Below, in pieces: positions 57,112 to 64,000 of a DNA stretch of 64,000 nt. The DNA lies in the NCBI GenBank assembly GCA_900110595.1, contig FOEZ01000010.1, forward strand, positions 62,001 through 126,000, read 5' to 3'. Each line of letters opens with the position of its first letter. Position 1 is the first letter of the stretch. Below the pieces are notes generated by a model that saw nothing but the letters and a program-made list of their open reading frames with translations, searched no databases and had not been told where the DNA came from. Source of the DNA: Arthrobacter sp. OV608. Its GTDB lineage: Bacteria; Actinomycetota; Actinomycetes; Actinomycetales; Micrococcaceae. The position numbers were made by a program, and so were the translations under genes.

Positions 57112-58128
57112 ATGACTAAAAGCAGCAGCGGGCGCCTGCCGCGCCTTGAGGACGTGGCTGAACTTGCTGGTGTTTCGCACCAGACCGTTTCCCGGGTGGT
57201 CAACGGCCACCCCAATGTCAGCAAGGCAACGCGCGAAAGGGTCGAGGCGGCCATCGCACAACTGGGCTACCGCCGCAACACTGCGGCCCGCAGCCTGGTG
57301 ACCCGGCGCTCGCAGACCATCGGGGTGCTGGGCAGCGAGCTTTCACAGTACGGCCCCGCCAACACCATGCTCGGCGTCGAGCGTGCCGCGCGCGATGCCG
57401 GGTACTTCGTCAGTATCGCCGCGCTGCGTTCCATCGGCCGGGACGCCATCTTCGACGCCCTCCGGCACTTCATGGACCAGTCGGTGGACGGGATCGCCGT
57501 CCTGGTGCCGCACACCGAAACGCTGCGGATCCTGGAGGAGTTCAACCCCGGCGTCCCGGTGGTGGCCGTCGGCTCGGCGGGCAACGACGCCGTCAGCGGC
57601 GTGATGGTGGACCAGAAGAGTGGCGCCGGGATCGCCGTCGGGCATCTCATCGACCTCGGGCACCGCAGGATCGGCCACGTCGCCGGGCCGGCGGACTGGA
57701 TCGATGGTGCCCTCCGGGCCGAGGGCTGGCGTGCGGCGCTGCACCAGGCGGGTTTGCAGGACGACCTGGTGCTGGAAGGCGACTGGAGCGCCGAAAGCGG
57801 CTATGCGATCGGGCGGCGGCTGGCGGCCGAGCGGACGGCAACGGCCCTGTTCGTGGGCAACGACCAGATGGCCCTCGGTGTACTGCGCGCGTTTAATGAG
57901 GCGGGCGTGCGCGTGCCCGACGACGTCTCCGTGGTGGGGTTCGACGACCAGCCTGAATCGGGCTTCTTTACCCCGCCCCTCACCACTGTGCGCCAGGACT
58001 TCGAAGAGCTGGGCCGGCGCTGCATGGATGCCATGCTGAAGGAGATCGAAGCGGGCGCGCCAGTCAGCTCCACCGTGGTCACCCCGCAGTTGGTGCACCG
58101 GGAGAGCACGGCAGCACCGCGCTCCTGA
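57112..58128 (+). CDS. LacI-family transcriptional regulator
   Basis: 338 residues. HTH RLEDVAELAGVSHQTVSRVV, hinge with NTAARSLVTRR, and a sugar-binding core (GVERAARDAGYFVSI). ATG 57112 follows a -10-like CACAAT at 57100-57105, consistent with a leaderless start. It could be the araBDA repressor, whose lac-like operator lies at 59873-59888, 1.7 kb downstream of its stop; this is inference, as two other genes intervene. Confidence 0.88.
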   Translation: MTKSSSGRLPRLEDVAELAGVSHQTVSRVVNGHPNVSKATRERVEAAIAQLGYRRNTAARSLVTRRSQTIGVLGSELSQYGPANTMLGVERAARDAGYFVSIAALRSIGRDAIFDALRHFMDQSVDGIAVLVPHTETLRILEEFNPGVPVVAVGSAGNDAVSGVMVDQKSGAGIAVGHLIDLGHRRIGHVAGPADWIDGALRAEGWRAALHQAGLQDDLVLEGDWSAESGYAIGRRLAAERTATALFVGNDQMALGVLRAFNEAGVRVPDDVSVVGFDDQPESGFFTPPLTTVRQDFEELGRRCMDAMLKEIEAGAPVSSTVVTPQLVHRESTAAPRS

Positions 58129-58156
58129 CCCGCCCCCTTCCCTGTAGCCTGAAGTG

Positions 58157-59137
58157 ATGCCCCTGCCTGACACCATGCCCCGCAACAACGTCCTGTCCCG
58201 CCTTCTCGATGCCGGAGAGAATGTGGTCCTGGACGGTGCCCTGGCCACGGAACTTGAAGCACACGGCTGCGACCTGGAGGACCCGTTGTGGTCTGCCAAA
58301 GTCCTGCTGGAGCAGCCGGAACTCGTCAGGCGGGTCCACCTCGACTACTTTCGTGCGGGGGCGCGGGTTGCCATCACCGCCAGCTACCAGGCAACGCCGC
58401 TGGGGTTCGCACGCCGGGGGATTTCCGAAGCCGAAGCCCTGGAACGGGTGGCCCTGAGCGTCAGCCTGGCAGACGAAGCCCGCCGCGAGCACCTGGCCGC
58501 AAACCCCGAGGCCGGCCCGCTGCTGGTGGCCGGATCTGTTGGACCGTACGGCGCCTACCTCGCGGACGGATCCGAATACCGCGGCGACTACACCCTGAGC
58601 CGGAACGATTTTAAGGCTTTCCACCGGCCGCGGATCGCGGCCCTCGTGGACGCGGGAGCCGACGTCCTTGCCTGCGAAACATTGCCCTCGCTGCCTGAAG
58701 CTGCCGCGCTGCTGGAACTGGTTGCCGAGTTCGACGTCGAATCCTGGCTGACGTTCACACTCCGGGATGGCGCGCACATCAGTGACGGCACTGCCCTCGA
58801 ACGGGTGGCGGAGCTGTGCAACGACGAGCCGCGCGTAGCCGCGATAGGGGTGAACTGCGTCCCGCTGGAGTTGGTCACTCCGGCACTGGATGCCTTAGGG
58901 CGGGCCACCCGCAAACCGTTGATCACTTATCCCAACTCCGGAGAAACCTACAACGCCACCACAAAGACCTGGGGGCCGTCCGCGGCTTCCGGTGACGCCA
59001 CTGATGCAGGACGGGCGCCAGCCAGCCTTGTGGAAGGAGCCCCGGCGTGGCACGAACGCGGCGCGCGGATGGTGGGCGGCTGCTGCCGGACCACGCCGGC
59101 GGACATTGCCGCGTTGGCCCACTTCTGGCGGTCCTGA
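58157..59137 (+). CDS. mmuM: Homocysteine S-methyltransferase
   Basis: 326 residues. Transfers a methyl group from S-methylmethionine or a related donor to homocysteine to form methionine. Zn ligands: the Cys in GVNC and the vicinal pair GGCCRTTPADIA near the C-terminus. N-terminal VVLDGALATELEAHGCDLEDPLWS is a clear MmuM start. ATG 58157, 28 bases after the LacI gene, possibly co-transcribed. Confidence 0.9.
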   Translation: MPLPDTMPRNNVLSRLLDAGENVVLDGALATELEAHGCDLEDPLWSAKVLLEQPELVRRVHLDYFRAGARVAITASYQATPLGFARRGISEAEALERVALSVSLADEARREHLAANPEAGPLLVAGSVGPYGAYLADGSEYRGDYTLSRNDFKAFHRPRIAALVDAGADVLACETLPSLPEAAALLELVAEFDVESWLTFTLRDGAHISDGTALERVAELCNDEPRVAAIGVNCVPLELVTPALDALGRATRKPLITYPNSGETYNATTKTWGPSAASGDATDAGRAPASLVEGAPAWHERGARMVGGCCRTTPADIAALAHFWRS

Positions 59138-59200
59138 TCCCGCATCAGCCGGCACTTCTGGCGAGCCCCGGCCGGACGTGAGCCTTATCCGGCGAAGCCG

Positions 59201-59758
59201 CTAAACCACGGGGGATTTTGGCCGGGATGCGTGGAAGTGCCGGGACCAGCGGACAAAACCGGGCCAGTAGTACATAACGGCATAGGTTGAAAGCGCCGCG
59301 GCCATGTGCGAGTGGAGCATCAGGTGCGGCGAATACCCGGGCGGCGGTGCAGCCTCGGCCCCCGATGGTCGATCCTGCGCGGGGTACGGGACCTCCTGCC
59401 CGCTGCCGCCGTGCCCATGGCTGGGTATCCCTTCGGCGGAGCCGCCGGAAAACGCCGCAAATCCCAGGTGAAGCAGTTGCTGGGCCACCGCGCACGCGAG
59501 CAGCACGGCCCAGCCGGGGATGCTGAAGCGCCCGATCATCGCTGCCGCCATGCCGAGCAGAGCTGCCAAAGCCACAAGGATGATGAGCGAGGGCGCCGGG
59601 CCGCCGGCCGCCAGGTGCGCTGCCAGGCCGAAACCCGTGGAGAGCGGACCGGCCAGCCACGCGACAGTCCCAGTGCGCCCTGCCGGTTGAAGGGTTGCCA
59701 CGAACTTCCTTCCTGCCCAGGGCGTCCGGTGTGACGGTCCATCCTGTCCCTGCTCCAT
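59201..59758 (-). CDS. Predicted membrane protein, function unknown
   Basis: 185 residues with about four hydrophobic segments (WLAGPLSTGFGLAAHLAAGG, LIILVALAALLGMAAAMIG, AVLLACAVAQQLLHLGFAAF and a C-terminal one). A His- and Gly-rich loop (SHGHGGSG) separates the last two. No family recognised. ATG 59758 preferred; GTG 59806 is an alternative and would add a low-complexity head. Confidence 0.55.
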   Translation of the reverse strand: MEQGQDGPSHRTPWAGRKFVATLQPAGRTGTVAWLAGPLSTGFGLAAHLAAGGPAPSLIILVALAALLGMAAAMIGRFSIPGWAVLLACAVAQQLLHLGFAAFSGGSAEGIPSHGHGGSGQEVPYPAQDRPSGAEAAPPPGYSPHLMLHSHMAAALSTYAVMYYWPGFVRWSRHFHASRPKSPVV

Positions 59759-59860
59759 CCTGTCCCTACCCCCTCTGTCCCTACCCCATGTGGCAGCCGT
59801 CCCCACAGTTTCCGTGGTGATACTTGGCGCGCCTCGATTTACAACGTTGCCTTTGCGGCA

Positions 59861-59889
59861 TTGACTTCATACTTGTTAGCGCTCACAAT
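59861..59889 (+). promoter_or_regulatory. araB promoter
   Basis: TTGACT (59861-59866) and CACAAT (59884-59889) with a 17-base spacer, about 40 bases before araB. Overlaps the operator. Confidence 0.6.
59873..59888. promoter_or_regulatory. lac-operator-like palindrome upstream of araB
   Basis: TTGTTAGCGCTCACAA, symmetric at 14 of 16 positions around AGCGCT. LacI/GalR-family type. It covers most of the spacer and -10. Confidence 0.75.
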
Positions 59890-59930
59890 TGAAAGGTCGC
59901 GAAGCTGCGGCAGCTATTGGAGGAGCTTTT

Positions 59931-61712
59931 ATGGACGTCAGAGTGGACACGGACAGCTACGTCATCGGTGTGGATTACGGAACCCTTTCGGGCCGGGCCG
60001 TGGTGGTCCGCGTGCGGGACGGCAAGGAGCTGGGCAGCGGCGTGTACGAGTACCCGCATGCAGTGGTGACTGATGTACTACCGGAAGACGTCGCCGGCCT
60101 GGGCGCCGATGGACGGTCCGTCCGGCTCCCGGGGGAATGGGCGCTCCAGGTGCCCAACGACTACCGGGACGTCCTGCGTTTTGCCGTCCCGGCAGCGGTG
60201 GCTGAGGCGGGAATTGACCCGGCGGCCGTCGTCGGAATTGCCACGGACTTCACCGCCTGCACCATGGTGCCGGTAAAAGCGGACGGAACCCCGCTGAACG
60301 AGGTGCCCGGATTCGAAAACCGGCCGCACGCCTACGTGAAGCTCTGGCGCCACCACGCCGCGCAGGGCCAGGCCGACCGGATCAACCGGCTGGCGGCCGA
60401 ACGCGGCGAAGAGTGGCTGCCCAGGTACGGCGGGCTGATTTCTTCAGAATGGGAGTTCGCGAAGGGCCTTCAACTGCTGGAAGAGGACCCCGAAGCGTAC
60501 GCCGGGATGGACCACTGGGTGGAGGCTGCGGACTGGATCGTCTGGCAGCTGTGCGGCCAATATGTCCGCAATGCCTGCACTGCCGGTTACAAGGGGATTT
60601 ACCAGGACGGGCGCTACCCGTCGGAGGATTTCCTGGCTGCCTTGAATCCTGGGTTCAAGGACTTTGTCAGCACGAAGCTGGAACACACTATTGGACGTCT
60701 CGGCGACGCCGCGGGCTACCTCACGGCGGAGGCTTCCGGCTGGACAGGCCTGCCTGAGGGCATCGCCGTCGCGGTAGGCAACGTGGACGCGCACGTGACC
60801 GCTCCGGCGGCGCGCGCGGTGGACCCCGGCCAGCTGGTGGCGATCATGGGCACCTCCACCTGCCACGTGATGAACGGTAATGAACTCCATGAAGTGCCGG
60901 GCATGTGCGGGGTGGTGGACGGCGGCATCGTGGACGGACTCTGGGGGTACGAGGCCGGCCAGTCCGGCGTGGGCGACATCTTCGGCTGGTTCACCAAGTA
61001 CGGTGTGCCGCCCGAATACCACCAGGCCGCCGAAGCAGCAGGCGTGGGGATCCACGAATACCTCACTGAGCTGGCGTCCCGGCAGTCCATTGGTGAGCAC
61101 GGCCTGATCGCCTTGGACTGGCACTCGGGCAACCGCTCCGTGCTGGTGGACCACGAACTGTCCGGGATCGTGGTGGGGCAGACCCTGGCCACCCGCCCCG
61201 AGGACACTTACCGAGCCCTGCTCGAAGCCACCGCATTCGGCACACGGACCATCGTGGACGCCTTCCGCAGCTCCGGCGTTCCGGTCAAGGAATTCATCGT
61301 GGCCGGCGGCCTGCTCAAGAACCGGCTCCTGATGCAGATCTACGCTGACGTGACGGGACTGCAGCTGTCCACGATCGGCTCGGAGCAGGGCCCGGCCCTG
61401 GGCTCGGCCATCCACGCTGCCGTAGCGGCCGGGAGGTATGCGGACATCCGGGAGGCGGCCGCCGCCATGGGGGCGGAGCCGGGCGAGGTGTACACGCCGA
61501 TCCCTGAAAACGCCGCCGCCTACGAGGAACTATTCCAGGAATACAGGACCCTGCATGACTACTTCGGACGGGGAAGCAACGACGTGATGCACCGGCTCAA
61601 GGCCATCCAGCGGAAGGCTGCCGGTTCCCCTGGCGGAGCCGCCGGTTCCCTTGCGGGAACTGCAGGCCAGGATACCGCGGCTGTTGAGGCTGCTGTGGAG
61701 GTGTCCGCATGA
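59931..61712 (+). CDS. araB: Ribulokinase
   Basis: 593 residues, FGGY carbohydrate kinase phosphorylating L-ribulose. N-terminal GVDYGTLSGRAVVV holds the phosphate-binding loop; YVKLWRHHAAQ is typical of AraB. The C-terminal ATP site is VAGGLLKNRLLMQIYADVTG. ATG 59931 with GGAGGAG (59919-59925). The Ala-rich tail (residues about 560-593) is low complexity. Stop overlaps araD (ATGA). Confidence 0.95.
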   Translation: MDVRVDTDSYVIGVDYGTLSGRAVVVRVRDGKELGSGVYEYPHAVVTDVLPEDVAGLGADGRSVRLPGEWALQVPNDYRDVLRFAVPAAVAEAGIDPAAVVGIATDFTACTMVPVKADGTPLNEVPGFENRPHAYVKLWRHHAAQGQADRINRLAAERGEEWLPRYGGLISSEWEFAKGLQLLEEDPEAYAGMDHWVEAADWIVWQLCGQYVRNACTAGYKGIYQDGRYPSEDFLAALNPGFKDFVSTKLEHTIGRLGDAAGYLTAEASGWTGLPEGIAVAVGNVDAHVTAPAARAVDPGQLVAIMGTSTCHVMNGNELHEVPGMCGVVDGGIVDGLWGYEAGQSGVGDIFGWFTKYGVPPEYHQAAEAAGVGIHEYLTELASRQSIGEHGLIALDWHSGNRSVLVDHELSGIVVGQTLATRPEDTYRALLEATAFGTRTIVDAFRSSGVPVKEFIVAGGLLKNRLLMQIYADVTGLQLSTIGSEQGPALGSAIHAAVAAGRYADIREAAAAMGAEPGEVYTPIPENAAAYEELFQEYRTLHDYFGRGSNDVMHRLKAIQRKAAGSPGGAAGSLAGTAGQDTAAVEAAVEVSA

Positions 61713-62404
61713 GCACCGGAATCCTGGACACCATCGCCCGCGTCAGGGAGGAAGTCTGCGCCCTGCACGCCGAGCTGACCCGGTATGAACTGGTGGTATG
61801 GACCGCGGGCAACGTCTCCGCTCGGGTCCCCGGCCACGAGCTGATGGTCATCAAGCCCTCGGGCGTTTCTTATCAGGACCTTACGCCGGAGCAGATGGTG
61901 GTCACGGACCTGTATGGGGTGCCTGTGCCGGGAGATGCGACAGGTGAGTGGGGCAACCCGGCGCTCTCGCCGTCGTCGGATACTGCCGCCCATGCCTACG
62001 TATACCGGCACATGCCGGAGGTGGGCGGGGTGGTGCACACGCACTCCACCTACGCCACCGCGTGGGCGGCCCGCGGCGAGTCCATCCCGTGCGTCCTGAC
62101 CATGATGAGCGACGAATTCGGCGGATCCATCCCGGTGGGACCGTTCGCACTGATCGGGGACGATTCGATCGGGCACGGCATCGTGGAGACGCTGAAGAAC
62201 TCGAACTCCCCGGCGGTGCTGATGCAGAACCACGGCCCGTTCACCATCGGCAAGGACGCCAAGTCCGCGGTGAAGGCTGCGGTGATGTGCGAGGAAGTGG
62301 CCCGCACTGTCCACATCGCCCGGCAGCTCGGCGAGCCCATAGCCATCGACCAGAGCCACATCGATTCCCTGTACGCCCGGTACCAGAACGTCTACGGGCA
62401 GTAA
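61709..62404 (+). CDS. araD: L-ribulose-5-phosphate 4-epimerase
   Basis: 231 residues, class II aldolase/epimerase. Zinc-binding [11 protein letters not shown] in the middle and [10 protein letters not shown] later supply three His. [10 protein letters not shown] and KPSGV are the phosphate-binding segments. ATG 61709 overlaps araB. Produces D-xylulose 5-phosphate for the pentose pathway. Confidence 0.94.
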   Translation: MSTGILDTIARVREEVCALHAELTRYELVVWTAGNVSARVPGHELMVIKPSGVSYQDLTPEQMVVTDLYGVPVPGDATGEWGNPALSPSSDTAAHAYVYRHMPEVGGVVHTHSTYATAWAARGESIPCVLTMMSDEFGGSIPVGPFALIGDDSIGHGIVETLKNSNSPAVLMQNHGPFTIGKDAKSAVKAAVMCEEVARTVHIARQLGEPIAIDQSHIDSLYARYQNVYGQ

Positions 62405-62475
62405 TCCAGCGCCGCCGATCCAAGCAGCACCCCCCAGAACTTACTCCCAACAAGACTTACTCCAAAGGAGAACCC

Positions 62476-63996
62476 ATGAGTGGCGCAGCAAACACATCCC
62501 TTGACGGTTATGAGGTCTGGTTCCTCACCGGCAGCCAGCACCTCTACGGCGAGGACGTCCTCAAGCAGGTGGCCGCGCAGTCGCAGGAGATTGCCAACCA
62601 GCTCAACGCCAGTTCCGACGTTCCGGTAAAGATTGTCTGGAAGCCCGTCCTGACTGATTCGGATGCGATCCGCCGCACCGCGCTCGAGGCGAATTCGAAC
62701 GATTCGGTCATCGGCGTCACCGCGTGGATGCACACGTTCAGCCCGGCGAAGATGTGGATCCAGGGCCTGGACCTGCTCCGCAAGCCCCTGCTGCACCTGC
62801 ACACCCAGGCCAACCGGGACCTGCCGTGGGCGGACATCGACTTCGACTTCATGAACCTGAACCAGGCAGCCCACGGCGACCGCGAATTCGGTTACATCCA
62901 GTCCCGGCTGGGCATTGCCCGGAAGACCGTCGTGGGGCACGTCTCCAATCCCGAGGTAGCCCGGCAGGTGGGTTCCTGGCAGCGCGCCGCGGCAGGCTGG
63001 GCCGCCGTGCGGACCCTGAAGCTGACCCGCTTCGGTGACAACATGCGTAACGTCGCCGTCACCGAGGGTGACAAGACCGAGGCGGAGCTGCGGTTCGGCG
63101 TCGCGGTTAACACATGGTCCGTGAACGAGCTCGCCGACGCCGTGCACGGTGCCGCTGAGGCCGACGTCGACGCCCTGGTTGCCGAGTACGAGGACCTTTA
63201 TGACGTGGTGCCGGAGCTCCGCGCAGGCGCCGCGCGTCACGACTCGTTGCGGTACGGGGCCAGGATCGAGCTCGGCCTGCGCAGCTTCCTTGAAGCCAAC
63301 GGCTCCGCCGCGTTCACCACCTCATTCGAGGACCTGGGCGCCCTGCGGCAGCTCCCCGGCCTGGCTGTGCAGCGGCTCATGGCCGCGGGTTACGGCTTCG
63401 GGGCCGAGGGCGACTGGAAGACCGCCATCCTGGTCCGTGCGGCCAAGGTGATGGGGGCTGGCCTGCCCGGCGGCGCTTCGCTGATGGAGGACTACACCTA
63501 CCACCTGGAACCCGGTTCCGAGAAGATCCTCGGCGCGCACATGCTGGAGGTCTGCCCCTCCCTGACCGCCGGAAGGCCACGACTGGAAATCCATCCGCTG
63601 GGCATTGGCGGCAAGGAAGACCCGGTGCGCCTGGTCTTCGACGCCGATGCCTCCCCGGGCGTTGTCGTCGCCCTTTCGGACATGCGGGACAGGTTCCGCC
63701 TGGTGGCCAACGCCGTGGATGTGGTCCCGCTGGACCAGCCGCTGCCCAACCTTCCCGTGGCCCGGGCGCTGTGGCAGCCCAAACCCGACTTCGCCACCTC
63801 CGCTGCCGCCTGGCTCACCGCCGGCGCCGCACACCACACCGTTCTCTCCACCCAGGTGGGCATGGACGTGTTCGAGGACTTCGCGGAGATCGCCAAAACC
63901 GAGCTGCTCACGATCGACGACGAAACCACCATCCGCCAGTTCAAGAAGGACCTGAACTGGAACGCCGCCTACTACAAGCTGGCCGGCGGCCTCTGA
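62476..63996 (+). CDS. araA: L-arabinose isomerase
   Basis: 506 residues, complete. Converts L-arabinose to L-ribulose. N-terminal [20 protein letters not shown] is the AraA signature. Also [19 protein letters not shown] and GAEGDWKTA. Metal ligands are the conserved Glu and His in the C-terminal half. AAAGGAG (62464-62470) precedes ATG 62476. Third gene of araBDA; window ends four bases after its stop, so a downstream transporter cannot be seen. Confidence 0.96.
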   Translation: MSGAANTSLDGYEVWFLTGSQHLYGEDVLKQVAAQSQEIANQLNASSDVPVKIVWKPVLTDSDAIRRTALEANSNDSVIGVTAWMHTFSPAKMWIQGLDLLRKPLLHLHTQANRDLPWADIDFDFMNLNQAAHGDREFGYIQSRLGIARKTVVGHVSNPEVARQVGSWQRAAAGWAAVRTLKLTRFGDNMRNVAVTEGDKTEAELRFGVAVNTWSVNELADAVHGAAEADVDALVAEYEDLYDVVPELRAGAARHDSLRYGARIELGLRSFLEANGSAAFTTSFEDLGALRQLPGLAVQRLMAAGYGFGAEGDWKTAILVRAAKVMGAGLPGGASLMEDYTYHLEPGSEKILGAHMLEVCPSLTAGRPRLEIHPLGIGGKEDPVRLVFDADASPGVVVALSDMRDRFRLVANAVDVVPLDQPLPNLPVARALWQPKPDFATSAAAWLTAGAAHHTVLSTQVGMDVFEDFAEIAKTELLTIDDETTIRQFKKDLNWNAAYYKLAGGL

Positions 63997-64000
63997 CCTA

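Overview
The window is high-GC actinobacterial DNA. It most resembles the chromosome of an Arthrobacter/Pseudarthrobacter-type soil bacterium (Micrococcaceae). Supporting signs are Lsr2, ClpC, DisA, RadA and MutY genes of actinobacterial type, many GTG starts, apparently leaderless starts, several LacI-family regulators, and sugar ABC operons without their own ATPase. The genus is an inference from gene content. No phage, plasmid, CRISPR array, insertion sequence or rRNA operon was seen.

Layout. 1-5.2 kb: urea amidolyase, as urea carboxylase (cut by the left edge) and allophanate hydrolase. 5.2-11.2 kb: an alpha/beta hydrolase, lysS, a small membrane protein, lsr2 and clpC. 11.2-15.9 kb: an S9 peptidase and an amino-acid permease, with four copies of a hairpin element in the gaps around them. 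15.9-24.5 kb: a GNAT acetyltransferase, the PTS-dependent dihydroxyacetone kinase operon dhaKLM, a lipoprotein, mutY, disA, a pentapeptide-repeat protein and small ORFs. 24.7-27.6 kb: prfC and a beta-ketoacyl synthase. 27.7-37.8 kb: a D-glucarate/galactarate degradation operon (kdgD, semialdehyde dehydrogenase, gudD, MFS permease), a LysR regulator, and a divergent tripartite tricarboxylate transporter operon ending in a universal stress protein. 37.8-40.6 kb: small proteins, a NUDIX hydrolase and radA. 41-47.9 kb: a beta-glucoside ABC operon with GH1 beta-glucosidase, LacI regulator and Gfo/Idh/MocA oxidoreductase. 47.9-55.8 kb: a FUSC membrane protein, then the phosphate region pstSCAB, a DUF47 (PhoU-like) protein and a PiT transporter. 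56-64 kb: a conserved actinobacterial protein, tRNA-Lys, a LacI regulator, mmuM, a membrane protein and the L-arabinose operon araBDA.

How the genes fit together. Most of the window is carbon, nitrogen and phosphate scavenging under local control. The control DNA is unusually readable. The beta-glucoside operon has a near-consensus promoter flanked by two identical 14-bp palindromes. araB has a lac-operator-like palindrome over its -10. The glucarate operon and the divergent tct operon share a 13-bp sequence in the same orientation and place in their promoters. pstS has a candidate Pho box. Strong hairpins follow two binding-protein genes (pstS and the sugar-binding protein).

The most unusual signal is the element at 11281-11356, 11512-11577, 13884-13957 and 15766-15831. 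A conserved 20-nt loop is capped by stems whose sequences differ between copies but always pair. It looks like a structured RNA or REP-like family. A second repeat family, also palindromic, is tandem at 40.6-40.9 kb with one diverged copy at 53.4 kb.
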